This document shows positions 18,196 to 24,853 of a stretch of DNA of 64,000 nt, one piece after another. Position 1 is the first letter of the stretch. Each line of letters begins with the position of its first letter. Made by a program: the position numbers and the translations under genes. This stretch comes from Streptomyces sp. NBC_00287 (lineage in GTDB: Bacteria; Actinomycetota; Actinomycetes; Streptomycetales; Streptomycetaceae), in NCBI RefSeq assembly GCF_036173105.1, contig NZ_CP108053.1, positions 6,820,001-6,884,000 of the forward strand, given 5' to 3'. The notes below the pieces were generated by a model. It ran no database searches. It worked only from the letters and a program-made list of their open reading frames with translations, and was not told the DNA's origin.

Positions 18196-18217
18196 ATCCT
18201 GCACCCGGCTACTGACA
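18196..18217 (-). promoter_or_regulatory. RecA-NDp/PafBC-like leaderless promoter of lhr
   Basis: Reading the minus strand: TGTCAGTA (18217-18210), eight bases, CAGGAT (18201-18196), six bases, then the ATG of lhr. One mismatch in TGTCRGTG and one in TANNNT. The geometry equals that found before the AI-2E permease and dapF. Confidence 0.5.
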
Positions 18218-18271
18218 ATCACGCTGACCTGCGGGAACGTGATCCGCGGCGGGTGCGGTGAGAATGGGGGC

Positions 18272-19228
18272 ATGGCGGGATCGAGCGAGCGGGCGAGGCA
18301 CTGGCGGTACGCGGAGCTGCCCGGCGTCGACCTGCTGCGGGCCCGGTACGTCCGCAAGACGTTCGTCCGGCACACCCACGAGCACTTCGTGATCGCCGCC
18401 ATCGCCGACGGCGTGGAGGTCTTCCACCATCGCGGCTCCGATCAGTACGCGGGGGCGGGAGCGCTCGCGCTGGTCAATCCCGACACTCCGCACACCGGGC
18501 GGGCCGGGGTGCCGGAGGGCTGGAGGTACGGGGCGGTGTATCCGTCGCCCGAGGTCGTGGCGGAGATCGCGGCCGAGACCACGGCGATCCGCGGCACACC
18601 CGGATTCGTCTCCCCGGTCCTCGACGACCCCTACGCGGTGTCCCTGGTCCATCAGGTGCTGCGCGCCGCCGACGAGGGCAACGCCCTGGCCGCCGACACA
18701 CTGCTGCGGGTCGCCGTGACCCGGCTGCTGCGGCTGAACGGCGGGGCGCTGCCGCAGCGCGAGGTGCGCACCGCGGGAGCCGGGATCGCGGCACGCGCGC
18801 GTGGCGTGCTCCAGGAACGGATGGCCGAGCCGCCGACCCTGGAGAAGCTGGCCGGTGAACTGGGGACCAGCCCCTTCGCGCTGCTGCGCGCCTTCCGGGA
18901 CGCCTATGGGATGCCGCCGCACACCTGGCTCACGGACGCCCGGGTACGGCAGGCGCGTCGGCTGCTGGACACGGGTGTGGCGCCCGCCGAGGCCGCCGTC
19001 GCCGTGGGCTTCGCCGACCAGCCGCATCTGAACCGGCACTTCACCCGGATCGTGGGCGTGCCCCCGGGCGCGTACCAGCGTGAGCGCAAGAACGTACAAG
19101 ACCCGAAGGGGCGGCTGCTCCTACCGTCCGAGGCGTGGCAGACACAACACTCACAGACATACGCGACGGCAGAGGAAAGCCGGACGCCGCCGTCGTACGG
19201 GACGGGCTCGGGGTCGGAGTCGCCGTAG
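18272..19228 (+). CDS. AraC-family transcriptional regulator
   Basis: A 318-residue regulator with an N-terminal cupin-like sensor (HTHEHFVIAAIADGVEVF, PDTPHTG) and a C-terminal pair of HTH motifs (PTLEKLAGELGTSPFALLRA and VAPAEAAVAVGFADQPHLNR then HFTRIVGVPPGAYQ). The final 45 residues (after PGAYQRERK) are polar and overlap the start of azlC by 94 bases in another frame, so the true functional end may be near residue 285. It probably controls the azlCD genes immediately downstream. It diverges from lhr, with 82 bases between the starts. Confidence 0.88.
   Translation: MAGSSERARHWRYAELPGVDLLRARYVRKTFVRHTHEHFVIAAIADGVEVFHHRGSDQYAGAGALALVNPDTPHTGRAGVPEGWRYGAVYPSPEVVAEIAAETTAIRGTPGFVSPVLDDPYAVSLVHQVLRAADEGNALAADTLLRVAVTRLLRLNGGALPQREVRTAGAGIAARARGVLQERMAEPPTLEKLAGELGTSPFALLRAFRDAYGMPPHTWLTDARVRQARRLLDTGVAPAEAAVAVGFADQPHLNRHFTRIVGVPPGAYQRERKNVQDPKGRLLLPSEAWQTQHSQTYATAEESRTPPSYGTGSGSESP
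19122..19127 (+). promoter_or_regulatory. Candidate internal -10 box for azlC
   Basis: TACCGT ends seven bases before the GTG at 19135, inside the 3' end of the AraC gene. This is the spacing of leaderless transcripts and supports the otherwise odd GTG start. No clear -35 was seen. Confidence 0.35.
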
Positions 19229-19857
19229 GGCTGTCCGGGTTCGCGTTCGGGGTGACCTCCGCCGGCAGCGGGCTCACGCTCTGGCAGACCTGTGCGCTCA
19301 GCCTTCTGGTGTTCACCGGCGCATCCCAGTTCGCGCTGGTCGGGGCGCTGGCGGCGGGCGGCGGGCCGATCGCGGCGGCCGCGGGGGCGTTCTTCCTCGG
19401 GATCCGCAACGCCTTCTACGGGCTGCGTCTGTCGCAGGTGCTCGCCCTCCCGCGCGCGGTGCGGCCCTTCGCCGCCCAATGGGTCATCGACGAGACGGCC
19501 GCCGTCGCGCTGGCGCAGCCCACGCGGCGCGCGGCGCGGATCGGTTTCGTGGTGACCGGGCTCAGCCTGTACGTGCTGTGGAACCTCACCACCCTGGCCG
19601 GGGCGCTCGGCGCCGAGGCCATCGGGGACACCGACGCGTGGGGCCTCGACGCGGCCGGGCCCGCCGTGTTCCTGGCGCTGCTCGCGCCGATGCTGACGAG
19701 CACGACCGAGCGCGCCGTCGCCGGGGCCGCGGTCGTGCTGGGGCTAGGGCTGCTGCCCGTCCTGCCGGCCGGTGTGCCGGTGCTGGTGGCCGCGCTCGCG
19801 GCACCTGCCGTGCTGTGGGCCCAGGGGCGGCGTGCGGCAGGGGAGGGGGACCGTTGA
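19135..19857 (+). CDS. azlC: AzlC family branched-chain amino acid exporter, large subunit
   Basis: This 240-residue membrane protein has the AzlC signature GVAVGLSGFAFGVTSAGSGLT, ALSLLVFTGASQFALVGALAAGG and FFLGIRNAFYGLRLSQ with about five or six hydrophobic helices. With AzlD it exports branched-chain amino acids or analogues. GTG 19135 is the only plausible start before the first helix and lies inside the AraC gene. The stop overlaps the TTG start of azlD. Confidence 0.88.
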   Translation: MADTTLTDIRDGRGKPDAAVVRDGLGVGVAVGLSGFAFGVTSAGSGLTLWQTCALSLLVFTGASQFALVGALAAGGGPIAAAAGAFFLGIRNAFYGLRLSQVLALPRAVRPFAAQWVIDETAAVALAQPTRRAARIGFVVTGLSLYVLWNLTTLAGALGAEAIGDTDAWGLDAAGPAVFLALLAPMLTSTTERAVAGAAVVLGLGLLPVLPAGVPVLVAALAAPAVLWAQGRRAAGEGDR

Positions 19858-20162
19858 ACATCTGGATCGCCGTCGCGCTGACCGTCCTTGGTTGTTACGC
19901 CGTCAAGCTCGCCGGGCTCCTGGTGCCCGCGGGGGTACTGGAGCGGCCTCTCGTCAGGCGGCTCGCCGCGCTGCTGCCCGTCGCGCTCCTCGCCGCCCTC
20001 ACGGCCCAGCAGACCTTCGCCGACGGGCGGACGCTGGTGCTGGACGCGAGGGCGGCCGGGCTCGCTGCGGCGGCCGTGGCGTTGGTGCTGCGGGCACCGT
20101 TCCTGCTCGTGGTGGGGGCGGCCGTGGTGGTGACCGCGGGGGTGCGGGCGCTGGGCGGATGA
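19854..20162 (+). CDS. azlD: AzlD family transporter small subunit
   Basis: A 102-residue, very hydrophobic protein (NIWIAVALTVLGCYAVKLAG, LVRRLAALLPVALLAALTAQ) with about four helices, typical of AzlD. It starts at TTG 19854, overlapping the azlC stop by four bases, with GGGAGGGGG upstream. Together with AzlC it forms the export complex. Confidence 0.85.
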   Translation: MNIWIAVALTVLGCYAVKLAGLLVPAGVLERPLVRRLAALLPVALLAALTAQQTFADGRTLVLDARAAGLAAAAVALVLRAPFLLVVGAAVVVTAGVRALGG

Positions 20163-20172
20163 CCCGCAGAGG

Positions 20173-21117
20173 TCACCCGATGGCCCGACCGTACGCCCGC
20201 AGCGTGCGCAAGGCCTCGATCGTCACCATGGGACGGGCCTCCAGAACCGGGGCCGGGGCCCAGCGGCGCCAGCGGACCGGCCAGCCGCCGTCCTCCTGCT
20301 GCTCGGCGGCGAGGAAGTCAAGCGAGCGGGCCATCTCGTCGTCGGTGAACCACGCGCGTGCCAGCGAACGCGGAGTCTTCGCGTAGTCGTGCGGGAAGTG
20401 GTGCTCGGCCGGGGCGTAGCCGGGTGCCACCGGGTAGGCGTCGAGGTTGTCCGGGTCCAGGGCCGCGAGCCGGTGCTCGCGCACCAGACGGCCGAGCCGG
20501 TCCGCGGCCGCCTCCGCGCGCGGGCGGTCCGGCGCGGAGTCCAGGAAGGCGACGGCGGCCTCGATCTCGTACGGATGGGACTTCTCCAGGGACTCCACCG
20601 CCTGCCAGCAGAAGTCCGTCGCCCGGAACAGCCAGGCGTGCCACACCTCGTTGCGGTGCAGCACCCCCACCACCGGCCCGGTGGCCAGGAGCTCGCTCGG
20701 CGGGTCGTCCACGATCGGGATGAACGGCGCCGCCGGGTAGCCGCGCTGGCTGGGATGGATCGCCGGCAGGGCGCCCTCCGCGGTGGAGACCGAGGTCAGA
20801 TAACGGCACACGCGCTCCACACGCTGTCCGCCGCAGCGTCCGACCGCGTCCAGCACATGCAGCGCGTGCGCGCTGTGCAGCGGCTGGCTGACCGGGCCGC
20901 GCAGATCGGGTTCCAGCGCGTGACCGTAACCGCCGTCGTCGTTGCGGTAGGCGTCCAGCGCGGTCTCCACCGGGTCGGCGGCGCCGTGCAGGAAGTGGTG
21001 CGCGAAGAGGCGTTGCTCCAGCACGCGCGCGGTGAGCCACACGAACTGCTCGGCGCGGAAGAGCGGGGAGTGCGCCGGGGGCGTCGGGGGGAGTGGGGAA
21101 GCTCCAGTTTCGGCCAT
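20173..21117 (-). CDS. Terpene-cyclase-fold (alpha/alpha toroid) protein of unknown substrate
   Basis: A 314-residue soluble protein with repeats typical of the squalene cyclase/prenyltransferase alpha-barrel: DAYRNDDGGYGHALEPDL, QPLHSAHALHVLDAVGR, and EQQEDGGWPVRWRRWAPA at the C-terminal end. The DxDD catalytic motif of class II cyclases is not seen, so it may bind rather than cyclise. No terpene or steroid genes are nearby. It converges on azlD with a 10-base gap. Confidence 0.65.
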   Translation of the reverse strand: MAETGASPLPPTPPAHSPLFRAEQFVWLTARVLEQRLFAHHFLHGAADPVETALDAYRNDDGGYGHALEPDLRGPVSQPLHSAHALHVLDAVGRCGGQRVERVCRYLTSVSTAEGALPAIHPSQRGYPAAPFIPIVDDPPSELLATGPVVGVLHRNEVWHAWLFRATDFCWQAVESLEKSHPYEIEAAVAFLDSAPDRPRAEAAADRLGRLVREHRLAALDPDNLDAYPVAPGYAPAEHHFPHDYAKTPRSLARAWFTDDEMARSLDFLAAEQQEDGGWPVRWRRWAPAPVLEARPMVTIEALRTLRAYGRAIG

Positions 21118-21185
21118 GCGTCAGACCGTAGGCCGGAATGCGGTTTCGGCGAGGGGTCCCGGCTCGGGCCCACCCTCAGGGGCGG

Positions 21186-21191
21186 GATACT
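21186..21191 (+). promoter_or_regulatory. Candidate -10 box of the DUF3046 gene
   Basis: GATACT ends six bases before ATG 21198, the leaderless spacing seen at several genes of this window. No ribosome site is present. Confidence 0.3.
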
Positions 21192-21197
21192 GATGTC

Positions 21198-21395
21198 ATG
21201 AGGTTGACGGTCTTCTGGGAGCGGATGGCGGAGCACTTCGGTACGGCGGGATACGCCGAGACCTTCGCGCGCGATCACGTGATGTCGGAGCTCGGCGGAC
21301 GCACCGTGCACGAGGCGCTGGACGCCGGCTGGGAGGCCAAGGACGTGTGGCGGATCGTCTGCCACGTCATGAACGTGCCACAGGAACAGCGCTGA
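21198..21395 (+). CDS. DUF3046 family protein
   Basis: A 65-residue protein with the DUF3046 pattern: MRLTVFWERMAEHFGTAGYA, RDHVMSELGGRTVHEALDAG, KDVWRIVCHVMNVP. The family is confined to actinobacteria and is often found close to recA. The function is not known. It precedes the AI-2E family permease by 60 bases in the same direction. Confidence 0.88.
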   Translation: MRLTVFWERMAEHFGTAGYAETFARDHVMSELGGRTVHEALDAGWEAKDVWRIVCHVMNVPQEQR

Positions 21396-21427
21396 CAGGT
21401 CACGAAGATCGCAGGACGGCATCCGAT

Positions 21428-21449
21428 TGTCGGTGGCGTGGGCCAGACT
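21428..21449 (+). promoter_or_regulatory. RecA-NDp/PafBC-like leaderless promoter of the AI-2E family gene
   Basis: TGTCGGTG (exact), eight bases, CAGACT, six bases, then GTG 21456. The upstream half matches the damage-promoter element perfectly; the -10 box has C instead of T in first place. The spacing decides between the two possible GTG starts. Confidence 0.5.
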
Positions 21450-21455
21450 TGCTCC

Positions 21456-22712
21456 GTGGCACCCACTGACGACACCGGGCAGCTCGCCCCGCACACCTCT
21501 CCGTTCGGTACGACGCCGCCGACCAGGCCCCCGGCCGACGGCGCCGCCGCGCAGCCGAATGCGCGCATGCCGCGCTGGCTGCCGCGCGCCATGGTGCTCG
21601 CGCTCGCGCTCGTCGGTGCCTTCCAGCTCGGCAGCTGGGCCTTCCACCAGCTCACCGGGCTGCTGATCAACATCCTGATCGCCTTCTTCCTGGCCCTCGC
21701 CATCGAGCCCGCGGTCAGCTGGATGGCCGCCCGCGGAATGCGCCGGGGGCTGGCCACCGCACTGGTGTTCCTCGGCGTGATGGTGGTGTCCGCCGGCTTC
21801 GTCACCCTGCTCGGCTCGATGCTCGCAGGCCAGATCATCACGATGGTCGAGGGGTTCCCGGACTACCTCGACTCCGTGATCAACTGGATCAACACCCACT
21901 TCCAGACCGATCTGAAGCGGGTGGACATCCAGGAGGGCCTGCTGCGCTCCGACTGGTTGCGCAACTACGTGCAGAACAGCGCCACAGGCGTCCTCGATGT
22001 GTCCACCCAGGTCATCGGCGGTCTGTTCCAGCTGCTGACGATCACGCTGTTCTCGTTCTACTTCGCCGCGGACGGCCCGCGCCTGCGCCGCGCCCTGTGC
22101 TCCGTCCTGCCGCCCGCCAAGCAGGCCGAGGTGCTGCGCGCGTGGGAGATCGCGGTGAACAAGACCGGCGGCTATCTGTACTCACGCGGACTGATGGCGC
22201 TGATCTCCGGGATAGCGCACTACATCCTGCTGGAGTTCCTGGACGTGCCGTACGCGCCCGTGCTCGCCGTCTGGGTGGGCCTGGTCTCGCAGTTCATCCC
22301 CACCATCGGTACCTATCTCGCGGGCGCGCTGCCCATGCTGATCGCCTTCACGGTCGATCCCTGGTACGCGCTGTGGGTGCTGATCTTCGTCGTGGTCTAC
22401 CAGCAGTTCGAGAACTATGTGCTCCAGCCCAAGCTGACCGCGAAGACCGTCGATGTGCACCCCGCGGTCGCCTTCGGTTCCGTCATCGCCGGCACCGCCC
22501 TTCTCGGCGCGGTGGGCGCGCTGATCGCGATCCCGGCGGTCGCCACACTCCAGGCCTTCCTGGGGGCGTACGTGAAGCGGTACGACGTCACCGACGACCC
22601 CCGGGTGCACGGGCACCGGGGGCGTGGGCCGGGGCCCGGGCTGCGCACGCGCGCGCGGGAGATATGGGCCCGGCGGCCCGCAGAGGCCGCCCCGGAGACC
22701 GAGAAGGGCTGA
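21456..22712 (+). CDS. AI-2E transporter (PerM/YdiK) family membrane protein
   Basis: A 418-residue permease-like protein. A Pro/Thr/Ala-rich cytoplasmic tail precedes about eight membrane helices in the family's usual 2+1+4+1 layout (LLINILIAFFLALAIEPAV, GLATALVFLGVMVVSAGFV, QVIGGLFQLLTITLFSFYF, QFIPTIGTYLAGALPMLIAF). The conserved VHPAVAFGSVIAGTALLGAVG motif is near the C terminus. The transported molecule is not established. The start is set at GTG 21456 because a TGTCGGTG-N8-CAGACT promoter ends six bases upstream; GTG 21438 is in frame and would add six residues. Confidence 0.88.
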   Translation: MAPTDDTGQLAPHTSPFGTTPPTRPPADGAAAQPNARMPRWLPRAMVLALALVGAFQLGSWAFHQLTGLLINILIAFFLALAIEPAVSWMAARGMRRGLATALVFLGVMVVSAGFVTLLGSMLAGQIITMVEGFPDYLDSVINWINTHFQTDLKRVDIQEGLLRSDWLRNYVQNSATGVLDVSTQVIGGLFQLLTITLFSFYFAADGPRLRRALCSVLPPAKQAEVLRAWEIAVNKTGGYLYSRGLMALISGIAHYILLEFLDVPYAPVLAVWVGLVSQFIPTIGTYLAGALPMLIAFTVDPWYALWVLIFVVVYQQFENYVLQPKLTAKTVDVHPAVAFGSVIAGTALLGAVGALIAIPAVATLQAFLGAYVKRYDVTDDPRVHGHRGRGPGPGLRTRAREIWARRPAEAAPETEKG

Positions 22713-22716
22713 GCCC

Positions 22717-23289
22717 TCAGCGCAGGTCGAGCCGCATCAGGATGCGGGGGTGGCCGGCCAGCACCGAGGTGGTGTCAGCGGCGTGGACGAATCCGGCCCG
22801 CTCGAAGTTCTTGCGGAGACCGGCGTACGCCATCGTCAGATCGACCTTGGCGTCGCCGTTGTCGAGGGGGTACGCCTCGACGACCGGTGCGCCCTGGGAG
22901 CGGGCGAACTCCACCGCGCCCTCGATGAGGGCGTGCGAGATCCCCTGCTTGCGGTGGCCGGGGCGGACCCGGATGCACCACAGCGACCAGACCGGCAGAT
23001 CGTCGACGTGCGGGATCTTGCGGTTGCGGGCGAAGGAGGTCTCCGCGCGCGGGGCCACGGCGGCCCAGCCGACCGGTTCGTCGCCGTCGTAGGCGATCAC
23101 CCCGGGAGGTGGGTCGGCCCGGCACAGCTCGGCGACGTACTCGCCACGGGCCGGGCCGCGCAGCTCGTTGTTGAGCTTGGAAGGGATCCGGTAGCTCAGA
23201 CACCAGCAGACGTTGGCTCCGGGCGACTTCGGGCCGAGCGCGGCCCTGACGTCCTCGAAGACCGACGCCGGGCGAACCTTGATGGTCAT
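22717..23289 (-). CDS. GNAT-family acetyltransferase
   Basis: A 190-residue protein starting MTIKVRPASVFEDVRAALGP. The acetyl-CoA loop is seen in WSLWCIRVRPGHRKQGISHAL (R-x-x-G-x-G/A form), with VVEAYPLDN and the GLRKNFERAGFVHA motif near the end. The N-terminal part (WCLSYRIPSKLNNEL) resembles GNAT proteins of unknown substrate common in Streptomyces. A TATGGT box lies six bases before the start, so it may be leaderless. It converges on the AI-2E gene with a 4-base gap. Confidence 0.85.
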   Translation of the reverse strand: MTIKVRPASVFEDVRAALGPKSPGANVCWCLSYRIPSKLNNELRGPARGEYVAELCRADPPPGVIAYDGDEPVGWAAVAPRAETSFARNRKIPHVDDLPVWSLWCIRVRPGHRKQGISHALIEGAVEFARSQGAPVVEAYPLDNGDAKVDLTMAYAGLRKNFERAGFVHAADTTSVLAGHPRILMRLDLR

Positions 23290-23307
23290 GACTGCACCAT
23301 AGACGTC

Positions 23308-23421
23308 ATGGAAACCGACCTGCTGTCCTGCCTGGAGACGGACGCCATCGGTGGCACCGACGCGATGAGCGAGGAGATCGCCGCCGCTCAGGAGCGGGTG
23401 GGGCGGGACATGGGCTGGTAG
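23308..23421 (+). CDS. Possible acidic 37-residue small protein
   Basis: A short frame on the plus strand between the GNAT start and the methyltransferase end. It encodes METDLLSCLETDAIGG and continues to ERVGRDMGW. 34 of 37 third codon positions are G or C while second positions are mixed, which is the signature of real Streptomyces coding sequence. There is no ribosome site, but CACCAT ends seven bases before the ATG. It overlaps the last 34 bases of the convergent methyltransferase. No family is recognised; it may be a real small protein or chance. Confidence 0.35.
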   Translation: METDLLSCLETDAIGGTDAMSEEIAAAQERVGRDMGW

Positions 23422-24074
23422 GGGCGGTCCGGTGGTTCCGCGATGCCGACGACAAGTCCGCCCAGAGGCCGGACGCGGGCCGTCCACCCCTGTGCGGTGA
23501 GGTCGTCGGTGAGGGTCCGGGCGTCGTGGAAGACCTTGACGACGCGGTACCGGCTGCCGTCCGCCAGCCTGCGCAGGACCGTGGGAACAGCCCCCTCCGC
23601 GACGCCCTCCTCGCCCGCTGTCGCGCCCGGGCCGTCATCGACGAAGACCGCCCTGCCGCCCGGCGTGAGCATGGCGGCGACGGTGTTCCAGAAGCCGGGC
23701 AGCCGTGCCGGTGGGACATGGGAGAGCCAGAAGGCGAAGAACACCGTGTCGTAGCGCCGCGCCGGCCGCCAGTGGAAGACATCGGCCTGGAGGAAGCGGA
23801 CGTGGGGCAGCGGGGCTCGCGCGCGGGCGATGTCCAGCACCTCGGCGGCCACATCGACAGCCGTCACGGAACGCGCCCGGGTGGCGAGCAAGGGAGTCCA
23901 CTGGCCCGTTCCGCAGGCCAGCTCCAGCACATCCCCGCCGATCGGGAGCTCGTCGACCAGGGCCGGCAATCGCCGCAGCTCCTCGTGCTCCGCATAGGGC
24001 CGGTCGTATTCGGCCGCCCCCGCGCGGTAGTAGGCGATCTGCTCGGCCAGAAGGGCATCGTCGTCATCGCTCAT
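23388..24074 (-). CDS. Class I SAM-dependent methyltransferase
   Basis: A 228-residue protein with the SAM motif VLELACGTGQWT, motif II VTAVDVAAEVLDIAR, ADVFHWRPARRYD (motif III) and FFAFWLSHVPPARLPGFW. It begins MSDDDDALLAEQIAYYRAGAAEYD. The substrate is unknown. The start at 24074 fits the family's usual N terminus; the frame stays open far upstream but that part is antisense to the VOC gene. Confidence 0.85.
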   Translation of the reverse strand: MSDDDDALLAEQIAYYRAGAAEYDRPYAEHEELRRLPALVDELPIGGDVLELACGTGQWTPLLATRARSVTAVDVAAEVLDIARARAPLPHVRFLQADVFHWRPARRYDTVFFAFWLSHVPPARLPGFWNTVAAMLTPGGRAVFVDDGPGATAGEEGVAEGAVPTVLRRLADGSRYRVVKVFHDARTLTDDLTAQGWTARVRPLGGLVVGIAEPPDRPYQPMSRPTRS

Positions 24075-24206
24075 GGCGAGGAGGATCAGGCCTGCCCCTG
24101 CGGGAAGGTCAACTGTGGTGAACCGAGGATGTAGAGAGCGGCCGATCGGCTCCGTCCCAGGGGCATACGCGGCCGCCAGGGCCGTACCGAGCCTAGGAGG
24201 CCCGGC

Positions 24207-24647
24207 ATGACGCTCCACCGGATGGACAACGTCCTCGTCGTCGTCGACGACCTTGAGGCCGCTATTGCGTTCTTCGTCGAACTCGGCATGGAGCTGGAGG
24301 GCAAGGGGCCGCTCGAAGGGCGCTGGGCGGAGCGGGTCATCGGGCTCGACGACGTCCGGCAGGACATCGCGATGCTGCGGATCCCGGACGGCCACGGGCG
24401 GGTGGAGCTGGCGAAGTTCCACCGGCCGAGGGCCATCAGGGCCGAGCCGACGGACGCGCCGGCGAACACCCTTGGCATTCGGCGCATCATGTTCGCCGTC
24501 GACGACATCGAGGACGTCGTTGCCCGTCTGCGGGCCCACGGCGGTGAGCTCGTCGGCGAGATCGTGCAGTACGAGGACAGCTACCGGCTGTGTTACGTCC
24601 GCGGCCCCGAGGGCATCGTCGTCGCACTGGCCGAGCAGCTCGGCTGA
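24207..24647 (+). CDS. VOC (glyoxalase/bleomycin resistance) family protein
   Basis: A 146-residue protein with two beta-alpha-beta3 modules: MTLHRMDNVLVVVDDLEAAI with FFVELGMELEGKG, and IRRIMFAVDDIEDVVARLRA with YEDSYRLCYVRGPEGIVVAL. The metal ligands expected of glyoxalase-type enzymes (His near the start, Glu at the end of each module) appear as H4, E71 and E132-region residues. The reaction is unknown. AGGAGG lies eight bases before the ATG. Confidence 0.85.
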   Translation: MTLHRMDNVLVVVDDLEAAIAFFVELGMELEGKGPLEGRWAERVIGLDDVRQDIAMLRIPDGHGRVELAKFHRPRAIRAEPTDAPANTLGIRRIMFAVDDIEDVVARLRAHGGELVGEIVQYEDSYRLCYVRGPEGIVVALAEQLG

Positions 24648-24663
24648 GGCCTGCGTGGTGCGC

Positions 24664-24693
24664 TTGACACGAAAATCGAACATCCATTCTTAT
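24664..24693 (+). promoter_or_regulatory. recA upstream promoter with SOS-like (LexA) box
   Basis: TTGACA (24664-24669) is followed by GAACATCCATTC (24678-24689), close to the actinobacterial SOS palindrome GAAC-N4-GTTC (one half is ATTC). The box lies between the -35 and a TTCTTA/TCTTAT -10 region, so a bound LexA would block this promoter. Confidence 0.7.
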
Positions 24694-24788
24694 GGAATCT
24701 CCGGCGGGGCTCTCGGCGGGTGGTTTGCCCTGGTTTTCATGGGGAAGTGCCCGAGTTATCCACAGGCCGGACGGGCGTCGGGGCGCAT

Positions 24789-24810
24789 TGTCAGTGGCAG
24801 GCGTTAGCGT
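24789..24810 (+). promoter_or_regulatory. recA RecA-NDp (PafBC-type) promoter
   Basis: TGTCAGTG (24789-24796), eight bases, TAGCGT (24805-24810): an exact match to the LexA-independent damage promoter TGTCRGTG-N8-TANNNT, also preceded by the T of TTGTC. Transcription would begin near 24817, giving a leader of about 37 bases before recA. Confidence 0.85.
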
Positions 24811-24853
24811 CTTTGACGTGAAGCGATCGACTCAAGCAAATCGGGTGGAACCC

